DNA from: Buxus sempervirens
Lineage: Eukaryota > Streptophyta > Magnoliopsida > Buxales > Buxaceae
Assembly: GCA_947561395.2 (NCBI GenBank)
Contig: OX387184.1
Span: 17,960,205-18,024,204 of the forward strand
Length of the DNA stretch: 64,000 bases
Direction: 5' to 3'
The position numbers and the translations under genes are program-made. Of the stretch, positions 21,568 to 34,232 are shown in pieces; positions within the stretch are counted from its first letter, which is position 1, and every line of letters starts with the position of its first letter. The notes below the pieces were generated by a model. It ran no database searches. It saw only the letters and a program-made list of their open reading frames with translations, and was not told where the DNA came from.

Positions 21568-24500
21568 ATGAAGTCTCCAGTGCATCGCCTTCTTCCATTG
21601 CTTCTCTTGCTCTCTTTCTTCATGCACAGTGCAGATGCTCTTGATGCTAGCACAGACAAGCAAGCCCTTCTGTATTTCAAATCTGTGGTTCATGACCCTC
21701 AAAACGATCTCTCGGGGTGGAACCACAGTTCACCTCTCTGCACTTGGTTTGGGATCTCTTGCACCAAAAATGGAACCCGGGTCCGAGCACTCAGCCTTCC
21801 TGCACTTGGACTCTCTGGTACCATTCCCACTCATGTCTCAAACCTTACCTTCCTTGAAACACTTGATCTTTCGAAGAACTCCTTCCGGGGCCCATTACTC
21901 TTACAGTTCCTTCGTCTCCGTCTTCTCCGTCATCTCATCCTTGATGAAAACTCCATCACTGGTGAAATCCCTGAAAGCCTGTCCCATTGCTTCAACCTCG
22001 AAGAACTCAGTTTTTCATTCAACAACCTTACTGGTAACCTCTCACCCCAACTGGGTAGCCTGTCTAGGCTGAAAGTTCTCCAGCTCACCAAGAATAATCT
22101 TACTGGCACCATCCCTCCTTCATTCGGGAATCTTTCTTACCTTATTGATCTTGACCTAGCAGGAAACCAGTTGGTGGGAAGAATTCCTAATGAGTTGGGT
22201 CGTCTCCCAAGGCTTCTCCGTCTTCAAATATCTGAGAACCACCTCACAGGAGAGATCCCTCATTCCATTCACAACATCTCCTCACTAGAATTCTTCTCTG
22301 TAACAGAAAATGAGCTTTCTGGAAAGCTACCACCCGACTTTGGTCTTGCTCTTCCGAATCTCAAGCAGATCTTCCTAGGCCAAAACAATCTTCAAGGACC
22401 CATACCCAGTTCCATATCCAACGCTTCCCGAATTCAAACCCTTGATCTGTCTTCAAACAGGTTTGAAGGTGAGATTCCGTTACTTGGTAGCATGAAACAT
22501 CTTGTCAAGCTGAATCTGGGAGCTAATAGAATCACTTCCACGACTTCACTTAATCATCGATGGATTGGTTCTCTCACTAATGCTCCAGATTTGGAGGTCA
22601 TCATACTGAACTCTAATCGACTAGCTGGCGAGCTCCCGAGTTCTATTGCAAATCTGTCTATCCATCTCAGTGAACTCTGCTTGGACGATAATCTACTGTC
22701 AGGAAGCTTCCCACAAGGATTGGACAAGTATAGGAACCTCACAGTGTTGTCTCTATATCAAAATTCTTTTGAAGGTGAGCTACCGAAATCTATAGGAATG
22801 CTTCACAAACTGCAAAGACTTTCATTGTACCAGAACATGCTCTCTGGAGAAATCCCAGATTGCTTCGGCAACCTTTCTCAACTCTACGAACTTCGGATGG
22901 GGATGAACCAGTTCTCTGGTAGAATTCCCAAGAGTATAGGATTGTGTAAGCACCTACACATTCTGGGTCTTTCCCAGAACAGCCTCACTGGAAGTATACC
23001 GAAGGAAATTTTCGGGCTCTCTGACCTAAGCAACCTGCTTTTGTCCCAGAATGCACTGAATGGTTCTCTACCAATCGAAATAAGTGGGTTGAAACAAGTT
23101 AGTTCCATGGATGTTTCTGATAATCTGCTCTCCGGTAATATTCCGTCCACAATTGAAGCCTGCTTAAGTTTGGAAGACCTTAGCATGGCTAGAAACAGAC
23201 TCAGTGGGCCAATTCCAGAGTCGATCGGCAAACTAAAAGGACTGGAGAGCTTGGATCTTTCTTCCAATAATCTATCAGGTCCAATCCCAGAGGATTTAAA
23301 GGGTCTACATGTCTTGAAGAAGTTTAATCTTTCTTTCAATGAATTTGAAGGACCTGTGCCTGAAGGATTATTCATGAACTTTAGCTTGGGTTCCTTAGAA
23401 GGAAATCAGAAGCTCTGTAGTGGTGACCAAAATGTTACAGTCAAGATGAGAATCCCTTTGTGCAAAACTAAAAGGGAGAAAAATAGGTCCATTTCACCCA
23501 AAGTCATTGTAATAGTTGTTATTTCCACTGTGTTAGTCTTTGTGTCATTCTGCGTCACCTGGGTATTGATCATCAAGATTAGAAAGAAAAATAAGAAAGA
23601 CAAAGGTAGCTCTTCATCTCATTCTTTGATAGGGCAACTGATGAAGATATCTTACAATGAGATTAGCTCTGCCACAAATGGTTTTGCTGCAGAAAACCTG
23701 ATAGGAAGGGGAAGCTTTGGCTCTGTGTACAAAGGAGTCTTTAATAGTGGGGTACAAGATACAAACAACTCCGAACATGGAGCCTCCAGTATTGTTGCAA
23801 TAAAGGTCCTTGACCTGAAACAGAGCAAAGCTTTGCAGAGCTTCACGTTGGAGTGTGAAGCTTTAAGGAACATTCGGCATCGAAACCTCGTGAAAATCAT
23901 CACCTCGTGCTCAAGCATTAACCAGGAAGGAGCAGATTTCAAGGCCTTGGTTATGGAGTTCATGCCTAATGGGAGTCTGGATATGTGGTTGTATCCAGAA
24001 GATGTTGAATCTGGATCATCCCTGAACTTAATCCAGAGACTTAACATTTCCATAAATGTTGCTTCTGCTGTGGACTACTTGCACCGTGACTGTGACCCAC
24101 CGGTTGTTCATTGTGATTTGAAACCTGGAAACATACTCCTGGATGGCAACATGGATGCTCATGTGGGAGATTTTGGACTGGCAAGATTGCTCTCTCAGGA
24201 TCCATCACAGGGCCAGAGTAGCACAATAGGACTAAGGGGCTCCATTGGCTACATTGCTCCAGGTACCAAACAATTCTGTCTCTTTATTTTGATTAGAAAA
24301 ATGTCCTATTTGTTATCAATTTTCTTGTTGTGATGAATTTACAGTTAAGGAGATTTAATGTTCTAATTTGCTGTTCTGGTGCATTAGAATACAGTTATGG
24401 AGGCAAAGCTTCAACTAGCGGAGATGTCTACAGTTTTGGAATTCTACTGCTTGAGGTCTTCCTGGGAAGGAAACCTACTGATGAGATGTTTAATGATGGA

Positions 24501-24779
24501 CTGGACCTGAAAAAATTTGCATCCACGATATGTATGAATCAAGCTAGGGAAATTGTTGATCAAAGCCTCTTTGGTGACAGTACCAGTTCTTCCACTGATC
24601 ATTCCAGTAGCAACAGCAGCATCACCATCAACGATTGGGAAAGTAGAAGAAAGAAGTGCCTAGAAGCTCTGATAAGAGCTGGTCTCTCATGTGCAGCAGG
24701 TTCACCAAATGAGCGCTTGACCATGAGAGAAACTCTAAAAGAGTTGCTTGCGATCAAGAAGGCTTTGTTTGAGATGTGA
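21568..24779 (+). CDS. LRR receptor-like kinase, subfamily XII (EFR/FLS2/Xa21 type), intact
   Basis: A 1028-residue plasma-membrane receptor, two exons (21568-24262 and 24388-24779) with a phase-2 GT-AG intron inside the kinase APE motif, a common position in this family. It has a signal peptide (about residues 1-24), an LRR N-terminal cap with paired Cys (CTWFGISC), about twenty extracellular LRRs of the xLxxNxLxGxIP type, a transmembrane helix (about 645-668) and a basic stop-transfer. The kinase has G-loop IGRGSFGSVYKG (711-722), VAIK lysine (746), HCDLKPGN (848-855) and DFG (868-870). Cys instead of Arg before the catalytic Asp makes it non-RD, typical of pattern-recognition immune receptors. 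No frame defects. The ligand cannot be told. A MULE ends about 650 bases upstream. Confidence 0.95.
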
Positions 24780-27261
24780 GGAAATTCTTCCGCTTCGCAT
24801 GATTTGTGCAACTATGACATAGATAGTATCTCATAGAAGTTATGGATGTAATTAGAGGCAGAGGGAGGGAAGAGGAGAGAACATCCTCTATGATTTATGC
24901 TATCCCTAATCATTGTTTATGGTAAAACTACAGAGAAATGTTATAACTGAAATATGAAACTGGAAACATGCAGAAGGTAACTATGATATTTTGCAAAAGC
25001 TTCTCCATGATTTATGCTGCTGAAGCTCTTTAGTTATAGCTATGCAAGCAAGAAATGTGCTGAATAACTAGATATGAAATTGGAGAAATAGGCACTAAGA
25101 AAATCATTTAATCTGCAAAAGTATTTGAGCCACAAAATTATAAATTGTCATCTACCTACTCAATAAATATCCTCCTCATGAATCTGTGAAAAAAAAAAAA
25201 GGAGAAAAAAATGAAGTTCATTGGTTTTTGTTATCAGGAGAAGCATGGTGCAGGGTAATTGTATGATATTTTAGTATATAATTTACATAGTCAATTGGTT
25301 TTGAACTAAAGTTGGATGGATGAATAGATTGATAGAATTATATAGTTCATGACTAAAGTGATGGATTTTTAGTGCATTTAATCACATTAAATAAGTTGTA
25401 TGTGCAATTGTACTACTGAAAGACCTGTTCTAGGAAGCATGCGGCATAACTGCACCAAGACAATGTTGAGGGTGTGCAACTACAAACCATCCTTCGTTTG
25501 GAGATAAATTTGCCCCTGTAATAGCCTAAGATATTCATTTCATGCGATAACTTTATTTTAACTGCAGAACAAGCTGTCAAAAATGCACCATGTTGCTTGT
25601 GGCATGTTGAAACAGCAACACAGATGGACATTTTTCTTTGTTCGAGCATGGCTTGACAAACAAAAACTTAATCAAACTGTATTCCACAAATTTCATATTC
25701 CTTTATTTTCCAGACTCAAGTCTATTCAGTTTGCATCCCCTTGTCTAATTGAAACTATGCAATTAACTGGATTCAAGTACCTTTAGGAATTTTCTTCATT
25801 TACACTTCCATAACATAAGATTACTAGATCATCTAATATAATAGTATGAAGGATTAGTCAGTTCTTAAAAAAATTAATTTCAAGTTATTTCAATATCAAC
25901 TTCAAAGAATATCTCTGTTTGGAATGATTAAAGTAAGAGCTAGCAGAATGTGGAATATAAGACTATGAGGTAACCCTCCCCATTTGTACTCTTTATTCGA
26001 CTATATAATAAATATCATCTAAATAAGTAGTTTATTGTGCTTTCAGAAGCCCAAGAGTTCTTAAAGCAGTGGATTTGCCTGTTTTGATTTCATAAAGATG
26101 GGAGGATGTCTTTATGCTTCTATAAATCTTAGTTACCACTGACCTAGCAAGAGAAGTACTTAAAAATAGCTTAATCTGCAGGTCTTAATGCTTTTATAAG
26201 TCTGTATTTAATTATTGCTGAACTAGTGAGAAATGTTCTTGCTAGCTTAATCTGTAGTTGGACATGAGAGGTACATAAAAAATACAAGGAAAGTACGAGA
26301 CGATGGTTTTTGAAATCTCACCCCAATGTCTTCATGGGTGGTATAATGTATTTATAATTATATAGTTTACAAGGAAAGAATGAATACAAGGAAAGATTGA
26401 ATACAATCAGAATCCAATCAAATAACCAAAATCAAGGAGAAGATAAGCTGAAAATAAGGAGAAGATAAGTTGGAGCTACTGTCACATTGGATTGCTGATA
26501 TTGCTGCTATCATCTTGGGATTTCCTTATATGAGAATCTGAAATTAAGGCTGAAGATGATGCAGAGTTTAAGGCTGAAGATGATGCAGAGGATTTTGCAA
26601 AATCATTACTGTCAATAAGTGAGTCATAAATACTGAATTCTGTGAACTTCAGCAGATGGTGTGGTAGAATCTGAAGAAAAATCACATTTCATTGGCTTTC
26701 ATAACGGAAGAGTTCCATACTATAGGGTCACGGTCTGACTTTTGTAGTAATCCCCAAATAATTTTGGCACTTGTGGTCTCTACTCAATTTTCATCTGAAG
26801 GGTATCATTACTGAGGCTAGATCAACGGTGGGACTAGCTTTTTCTTCTGTTTATTCACGGTTCTCGCATTGTCCATATGTATTTCTCTTCAAAGTTGCAG
26901 ATCAATGACTCCTATGAACCAACTCTCAAGCCATGAGAAAAATTTTCAAACACAACTTCTCTGATAGTAGTAAAGCTAATAAAGTTCGTAAAAATTCAAT
27001 GGTACTTGTGATAGGACTAGCAGAAGTTCATGGAAAATTAAACAATCATTTTCTGACTCTGACCATGTGAGTTTGCTTGTACTCTTAAACAATGACATTA
27101 TTAAATCAGTCCACAATAAAAGCCACACCCGGCAAAGTTGACTGTCAAGCAAGGAAATTTTTTTTTTTTTTGATGAAAGTGAAGCAAGGAAATTTTTTTT
27201 TTGGTAATGCAGTCAAGCAAGGAAATTAATGGCCTACCAAAAAAAGCAAGGAAATTAATGT
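24780..27261. other. Intergenic, no gene supported
   Basis: AT-rich spacer. At 26540-26590 the phrase AAGGCTGAAGATGATGCAGA is directly repeated. At 26290-26470 there are short GGAAAGA-type repeats resembling LTR debris. At 27144-27260 lies a cluster of three stacked micro-insertions in one target word, described in the findings. Confidence 0.55.
27232..27245 (+). mobile_element. 14-nt poly(A) micro-insertion with 15-bp target duplication
   Basis: GCCTACC plus seven A lies between perfect copies of GCAAGGAAATTAATG (27217-27231 and 27246-27260). Two more insertions in the opposite orientation (T-run followed by TGATGAAAGTG or GGTAATGCAGTC) lie just upstream between further copies of AAGCAAGGAAATT. 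Confidence 0.62.
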
Positions 27262-27370
27262 TACAACTTTTTGAAATGGTCAAGATGCACTACACCAACC
27301 AGAGCTTTGAATATTCAGTACAACCAACGCGTAATTGCGTAACCCACTGAAGAGAAGTCTTTCCGCTTCC

Positions 27371-27382
27371 ATTTTATATATG
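27371..27382 (+). promoter_or_regulatory. TATA box of peptide gene 1
   Basis: ATTTTATATATG lies about 75 bases before the ATG. It is conserved in position with the TATA box of the duplicate gene (44411-44422), followed in both by the same CT-rich leader. Confidence 0.6.
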
Positions 27383-27452
27383 TTACTCCCACTCCTCTCC
27401 TTCTCACATCCTTAGCTGAAGCCTTCTTTGATCAATCAAGAGAGTGGAGATC

Positions 27453-27823
27453 ATGGCTGGCTCTAAGGTTTTCCAATTCCTCATTGTCCTCACACACATG
27501 CTTCTCTTCTCCTGTGTAGTCGCCAGTGAGGATCTCCAGGAGTCCATTCCCGCCATGAAACTAGGTTTGTTTAATCTTTAAGTTGAAGATAATATGCATG
27601 AATTATGGCCACTTGCTGTTAATATAAGCAAATAGAGGGATAGAAAGAGTTGTTAAGTTCTGATCTTAAGCCTTAGCCATGTTTCTTTCCACTTGCAGGA
27701 CGCAGGGTTCTTGGGGCATCTGTTGATGTATCAGATTACAAACCAAAGTATCCTCCAACATACCCGGATCCCTCATCAGGGGGAGCACATCCTAGACCTT
27801 CTGCGCCTCGTCCGCCGTACTAG
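27453..27823 (+). CDS. Small secreted peptide precursor 1 (Asp-Tyr type), two exons
   Basis: A 78-residue protein from exons 27453-27564 and 27699-27823 (phase-1 intron of 134 bases, GT-AG). Residues 1 to about 25 form a signal peptide (MAGSKVFQFLIVLTHMLL...), followed by an acidic propeptide (EDLQESIPAMKLG), a dibasic GRRVLG and a C-terminal region with SDYKPKYPP and then a Pro/Ser/Gly-rich end. There is no Cys. An acidic residue before Tyr is what plant tyrosylprotein sulfotransferase recognises, and secreted precursors with a C-terminal DY...P...PP segment are the layout of sulfated signalling peptides (RGF/GLV, PSY, CIF). It does not match the consensus of any of these closely, so the family is not named. 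The paralog at 44490 keeps the layout. Confidence 0.78.
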
Positions 27824-28317
27824 TAGCAGAAATAAATAGTATGATCGAGCTCAGTTCGTTGAAGAGTATGAGCCTGAAGACCCCAATAAAAAGTTCAGAT
27901 CATAACCCTGTATGGAGGAGGGAAAAGAACTACAACTTCCAGATTTCGAGTATAGCATCTTTCATGCCATTTGAGAAGCCAAAGTAATGAGATTACTTGT
28001 TTATTTCTTTCGCCATATATGAAGCCTTTTCTCTCAAGCCAGACTAAAACTTCTCAAACTCACATTAATTAGCTCAACAGAATCTCAAGAATATGCCAGT
28101 AGTAAGAGGGACTGATCCATTCACGGAAGTACTGTACGTGCACCCTGCACCGCTAATATAAATTAAAGAAACCAACTGTTGTGTACGTGCCTATTCAGTC
28201 CATATAGGTTTTATTGTACACTCACTCCAGCACCGCGGTTGTAGGGGTAAATTTATAATTTATGTATTCATTGTAATCTATTGAATTAGGCTTAATTTCT
28301 GGTCATCCTTTTTTAAA

Positions 28318-28636
28318 CGGGGAAATCGGTTTCTAGGGATACTTTTCAAATATAATTCAGATTCAGTCGATCAAGTTTTGGTAATTAGTTTTTAGTGATA
28401 CTTTTTAAAATAATTGAGAATTGGTGTAGTTTTTCCGAAAATGCTCAAAAAACCTTTTCCCTCGTTTTGTTATAAATGAGGTTTGAGACTCTTTTGAGAA
28501 TATTTTTGAAAATAACAGTAAAATGGCACTAATTTTTAATTAATTTAAAAAGGTATCATTAAAAACTAATTAATAAGATTTAGCCAACTGAATCTGAATT
28601 ATTTTAAAAATTATCACTAAAAACCAATTTCACAGA
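28318..28636. mobile_element. MITE with ~130-bp terminal inverted repeats
   Basis: The left end GGGGAAATCGGTTTCTAGGG and the right end, read on the minus strand as GTGAAATTGGTTTTTAGTGA, begin long inverted repeats that share AATAATTCAGATTCAGT-like words. The sister unit lacks it at the matching place (about 45791), so it entered after the duplication. It is related in sequence to the larger element at 48020-48567. Confidence 0.7.
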
Positions 28637-28894
28637 ATAATAGAGGAACTCTCATCAATATTCGTGGATGCATGTAGACATCTCCATTTGTTTTTGACAA
28701 ATTCTATCTTTAAATTACTTTCTTACAATATTCCAATCAAACACGAGAAAAAACCTACTTTTTTTTTTGGGTAGAAAAAAAAAACCCCTACATCTATTAT
28801 CTAAAGGGAAACAGCCTCGGGCTGACGTGGCCGCCTCCCCCGCCCGAGCCTCTGTTACGTACTTGAAAGCGACCTGAAAGAGAAAATTTCAACT

Positions 28895-29310
28895 TTGGAG
28901 ACACACCTCTAAATTTAATTATATTATTTTATAAAGACTTTGGAGACCTGACACCTCTAAATTTTATTATATTATTTTATAGAGACTTTGGAGACCTGAC
29001 ACCTCTAAATTTTATTATATTATTTTATAGATTTTATTATATTATTTTATAGAGACTTTGGAGACCTGGCAGCTCTAAAATTTATTATATTATTTTATAG
29101 AGAAAATTTCAACTTTGGAGACTTGCGACCTGAAAGAGATAATTTCAAACCTGACACCTCTAATGACAGAGAAAAAAATATTTTATAATTTCAACATTTC
29201 TAATGACAGAGAAAAAAATATTTTATAATTTCAACATTGGAGACTTGAAATAATATTTTATAATTTTCAATTTTGGAGACCTAAAATAATAATATTTTAT
29301 AATTTAAGAC
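28895..29310. repeat. ~48-bp AT-rich tandem repeats in the Helitron
   Basis: The phrase GACTTTGGAGACCTGACACC followed by TCTAAATTTTATTATATT is repeated at about 28937 and 28984, with truncated or diverged copies on both sides. Similar GACAGAGAAAAAAATATTTT pieces run on to 29310. Confidence 0.8.
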
Positions 29311-29904
29311 CTGACACGTGTTCTCTGCCCTCTCCCTCTCGGTCTCTCCCTCTGTTCTCTGCCATCTCCTTCTCAGTCTCTACACTCTCCCTCTCGGTCT
29401 TCCTCGGTTCCGATCTCTCCCTTTGTTTCTCCGTTCCAATCCCTCCATTTCTCTCAACATCTCTCTCCCTTTGTTTTGCCTCTCTCCGTTCCAATCTTTC
29501 ACTATCTCTGTCTCTATCTTCCTCTCAGTCTCTCACACACAATTGATCCTCTCTCTCACACACGACCTTCATCTCTCTCGCCGTCTCTGTCAAACCCTAA
29601 CCATCCGAGCCTCTAACGATTTTGTTGCCCTAAAGTTATAGTGGGTTGCACTGTAGCAACTGGATTTGAAGTACGATGAGAAGTGGGCAGCACTGTAACT
29701 ACTGGATTTTAGTTCCAGTCAAACGACGGTGCCACTGGATTTGAAGTACGATGAGAATTGGGTAGCACTATAGCAACTAGATTTTAGTTCTAGTCAAACG
29801 ACGGTGCAATTAATTTTCCGTTCGTGTTAAGAAACTCTACAGTTTATTTCGTATTAGGTTATCTCTCTATGACCGGTCGATCTCTCTCACCTCATCTACA
29901 GTAT
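29311..29904. other. CT-rich stretch and short repeats in the Helitron
   Basis: 29325-29580 is almost pure pyrimidine on the plus strand (CTCTCCCTCTCGGTCTC words), resembling a 5' leader. 29640-29810 has two rounds of ACTGGATTT...GTAC/CAGTCAAACGACGGTGC words. Open frames on both strands here are composition artefacts. Confidence 0.5.
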
Positions 29905-30345
29905 TATAGACACCCAAAAATTGCACGATTTTTGATAAATCTTAAAGGAGAGAAATATCTTATTGAAATTTTCAATTCTTCGCATTGGGTTTGAGATCCT
30001 TAATCCATTTGAATCCAAAATCACAAAGGAAATGGTCCAAATTCAATCTTTTGTGCAAAGTCAAACATTTTCGGGCTAAATTTTGTTGACTTTTGACCCC
30101 AGAAAATGAAATATTTTTTAAAGCAAGATTTCAAGATAATTTTTCCCAGTAATTAGGTTTTTAGCAATGTTATTGCATAAATGAATTTTTTTGAGATTTT
30201 AAATCTTGACGAATACCTTGGTATTAGCATGTTGAATCTTTTTACTAGACCTGAAAAACTGGAATTTAGCCTGGGATTGGAAAGTTGACTTTTTATTCAC
30301 TTGGAATTTGGGTTTGGAACTATTTTTAATGGATTCAAATGGGGG

Positions 30346-32768
30346 TGTAGACACCTGATTTTTGCACACAAGAAAATGCAAAAATGAAAATTTTTATTAT
30401 AAAGTCAAACCCTGAGGGGGCTGAAAATTGACTTTTTGATCGAAAGAGAATTGGCCATCAAACTTCCTCTCATTAAAAAGAGCATTTTGACACGGTTCTA
30501 ACGCAACCAAGTTTGCCAGAATCGGAGTCCGGATGAGGAAGTTATGAGCCGGTCAAACTTTTGGGGGAGAGAAAGTTGACTTTTTGCTCGACCCCAATTC
30601 AACTGCCCAATTTGATCCCAGTGGATAGTGGGTTCCGAGCCGATTCCAACGACACCAAATTTGCTGAAATCGGACATCAGACGGAAAAGTTATGGGCAGT
30701 TGAAGTTTCGAGAAAGTTGCCCATGTGGTAAAACAGCAGCAAAAAGCAGAATAGATGAATTAAATAAAAAAAAATCATATCTTTATTTTTTAATAATATT
30801 TTAATAAAAGAATCTTGTAAAAATCTTTAAATAAATCAAATTTAATAAAGCATTTGAAATCCAACATTTTAAAAACGTGCTGGACCGTATTTGAAGTACG
30901 GGCGAGGCATGCCCGTATTTCAAATACGGGCAAGCTTCTAGAAGGGGATGCGTGTCGCTGTACGGCGGGACACGCGTCCTGTACGGCCGATTTTGCGAGA
31001 TTTGAAAATGTGCGTTTTTCGCCCGTATTTGAATTACGGGCACGAAAATTTTGCCTATAAATAGAGAGGCCACCCCCCTCATTTGAGCAAGCTGGTCCCT
31101 TTGGCCTTCCCCCCTCTCCTTCCTCGACTTTTCTGCATCCAACCTCTGCCCAAGTTCTGCCGGAATCTCACCAGCCCGAAATAATACCCAAAATACCCTT
31201 AGATTGTCAATAAACCTTGCAGAATCTCTCTTTCTTCCACTATTTCAACCTGAAGCTAAGTGAATCCCTTTTCAAACCCAATTCGGAAATTCAGGGAGTG
31301 CGGGAGCGTTGCCGAATTCTCCGGAGAACCACAATCAAGAAGGTATTTGTATGGTAAGGAGTTCTTTTAATATTTCATTTTATATCTATACAAATCTTTC
31401 TTTCTTTTGTTAACTTCTTTACTTGATGTTACACTAACCTATTTATTGAAGTTCTGCATGACTAGAGATGCCTCATGCACCTCTATACGAGAAGAAGAAG
31501 AATGGTTTTAGGAAAGCCTTAAAGGCTACTTGGACTAATATAATTTTCATGGCTTTGTCGTTCTCATTCATCCCGAAGGAGTTTGATTTTTTTTAACAAA
31601 TCTATTGTACCCCAAATTCTAAATCCCTCTTTCCTATTCTCCTTGATTATGGTCGTGCATCATGAAGGTTGATCATATAAAGCGGGGAAGAATGTGAAAC
31701 CGATCCTCTTGGCGAGCATTGAAGAAGGAAGTCATGCAAGTCAAAGAATAAGACATTTTCGTCACTGTAAATAGGCTGCAAAACCTTGACAGACGTTGCA
31801 GAACGTTCCAAAGAGAACACGGAACCGATCCCAAGCTGAATCGGCACCAGAAATGCAAAATTGGCCGCGTCCGTAAACTCAGAATGGTCCAGGCGTGCCC
31901 GTAGTTAATCTACGGTCTAGCCTGAACTGTATTAAAATTACGGTTTTGACCAGACCGTGAATTAAATACGGTCACTCGATAAAATAACATAAAACATATA
32001 ATTTTCCAACCCGGTTGGACTTAATCCGACCCATTTTTGTATAATATAAACCAATTGGGCTTTTTGGACTTTTCCAAGCCCATTTTGAGACTGTGGGCTT
32101 AAGTGGGCCCACCAAGGCTTCTTGGGTCCTCCAATGGGGCCCACATCCCAACTGGCCCAACCAAGGCCCATTTCGATAAATGGGCTAAAGGCCACTTGAT
32201 TAAATTGCCATTGGGCCAAATCCAAGCCCAATGGGCCCTAAAAAACTTCAACCCACTAACTGTGTGAATATTCAATAAACCTTCAAATCAAACAGCCAAA
32301 ATCCAATAAGGGTTACCCAATAACCCAAATTGGGCCATGGGCATGACTTAAGCCCAACTTGGATTCCTCTGGGCCTTCCAACAGGGCCCATATCAGACCC
32401 ACTTCACTAATTGATAAAAAGATAAAAACAAATAAAGAAGGGACCCACACCATCAATGGTCCCCAATCAGACTAAATAAGTGTGCATGCTGGTCTAGGAA
32501 GGGTGAGAATTAAGTTGACTCAGGACCAAGGAGACCCACGGGACCTGTCAATCAACGGGGCGGGCTAGGGTATCTTCGGGCTTCCCTAGACGTAACCGAG
32601 AACTTGCTCAGATCTCTAATAAAGCCGCAGACCAGAAAATTAGGCCCGAATAGGTGCCCCTTTTGTGTCTGCCTGCACCTCTCAGGCAGTGGCGACTCCG
32701 AAACAGTCCCGAGGCGAGCATCATATCAGCATGCACCTCGTCATGCGACCCGAAAAGGGGTGCGCACA
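30346..32768 (+). mobile_element. Solo LTR B, inserted in A
   Basis: It starts TGTAGACACC, ends GGTGCGCACA, and is flanked by GGGGG (30341-30345) and a G-run at 32769-32774. Copy C shows the uninterrupted A-type sequence at this place (34080-34110). It carries a TATAAATA box at 31055, a set of CCGTATTT palindromes upstream of it, a GGCCCA-rich block (about 32040-32400) and AGTGGCGACTCCGAAAC near its 3' end. Its ends and 3' block match the solo LTR at 5523-8895 (in reverse orientation), so the two belong to one group. It has no protein-coding genes. Confidence 0.82.
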
Positions 32769-32780
32769 GGGGGGTGTTTG

Positions 32781-32861
32781 CTTATTTACATGTAATATCT
32801 TAAGTAAATGGAGATTAAAAAATATGAGGACATTTACTTAAATGATATTACATGTAAATAA
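32781..32861. repeat. Long hairpin in LTR A
   Basis: The arms 32781-32810 and 32831-32861 pair over about 30 bases (CTTATTTACATGTAATAT...ATATTACATGTAAATAAG) around a 20-base loop. The same hairpin occurs in LTR C. Confidence 0.88.
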
Positions 32862-34110
32862 GTATTGCCTGTGTAGGTAAGGGTAAAAAAAGGTGAAAAA
32901 TTGAACAAACCTGTGCTGTCCACAATCCAAATGCGAACACGGGCAGTTTTAGGCGTTTTCGTAAAATTTCGATTTTTGAACCTTGTTGCTATTTTGTTCT
33001 TCTCTCTAGGGTTTCATGCGGCCGTTTTTGCCCTAATTCATGTTTTTAAAATTGAATGGAAACATTCTAGGACCTCTTAGGACCACCCTTGCCCCTGCTC
33101 TTGCTTATAAATACCTCAAGCAAGTGGCTGAGGATTTTGACTTGAAGTTAGAATCAAGAATTGAAGGTTAGAAAATTGCTGGAGAATTGTGCTGGAAGCT
33201 TGAAGAAGAGAACCCCTGCCTCTTTGCTTTCTCAATCCAGGTAAGTCCTTTTTCCCTTTTACTTTTTTATTTTTAATTTCTAGGATTATGTTGTCTCCTA
33301 CCCTTTCTGTAGAATAAGGCCTGTATGTGATTGTAACCCCAAACCTTAATCCAAGTACCTCGAGTATCTTCTCTAGCCGTAAAATGTGAAGAGAGTTCTA
33401 GGGGAAAGGAGGATAGGAATGGACTCGTAGGATAGGCCCCTATGTGTTTTAACTTGTGATTTTTTTTTTATTTTTGATACTCTATTTAGGGTATGTGATT
33501 GTTTATTGTTGAAATATGGAGGAATACCATGGATATATGCTATTCATAGCATTAGATTTTATTTTCCTCCTAAAGTGTTGCTTTGCATTATTTTCTCTTT
33601 TTTTTTGTCTTTTTGTTATTAGGCTAGGATTTTGGGTCTATCATGGTCAATATGATAGTGTAGACACCCCAAAATTGCACGATTTTTGATAAATCTTGAA
33701 GGAGAGATATTTTATTGGAATTTTCAATTCTTTGCATTGGTTTTGAGATACTTAACCCATTTGAATCCAAAACGGAAAAGGAAAAGGCCCGAATTCAATC
33801 TTTTATGCAAAGTCAAACTTTTTTCGGTTGAATTTTGTTGACTTTTGACCCCAGAAAATGAAAAATTTTTTAAAGCCAGATTTCAAGATAATTTTTCCCG
33901 GTAATCAGGTTTTTAGCCATGTTATTGCATAAAAGAATTTTTTGAGATTTTAAATCTTGACGAATACCTTGGTTTTAACATATTGAACCCTTTTTCCAGA
34001 CCTGAAAAATCTGAATTTTGCCTAGAACTGGAAAGTTGACTTTTTATTCACTTAGAATTTGGGTCTGGAACTATTTTTAATGGATTCAAATGGGGGGGGG
34101 GGGGTGTTTG

Positions 34111-34191
34111 CTTATTTACATGTAATATCTTAAGTAAATGGAGATTAAAAAATACGAGGATATTTACTTAAACGATATTACATGTAAATAA
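34111..34191. repeat. Long hairpin in LTR C
   Basis: It is the same inverted repeat as at 32781-32861, with arms 34111-34140 and 34161-34191 and a few substitutions. It is directly preceded by a run of 13 G (34092-34104). Confidence 0.88.
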
Positions 34192-34232
34192 GTATTGCCT
34201 GTGTTAAAATTTGGAAAAAAGGCTTTTTTCCT

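Noticed and set aside
29297-29641. Ser/Leu-rich and Glu/Arg-rich frames
   Set aside because: The two strands of one CT-rich tract, with compositional bias only.
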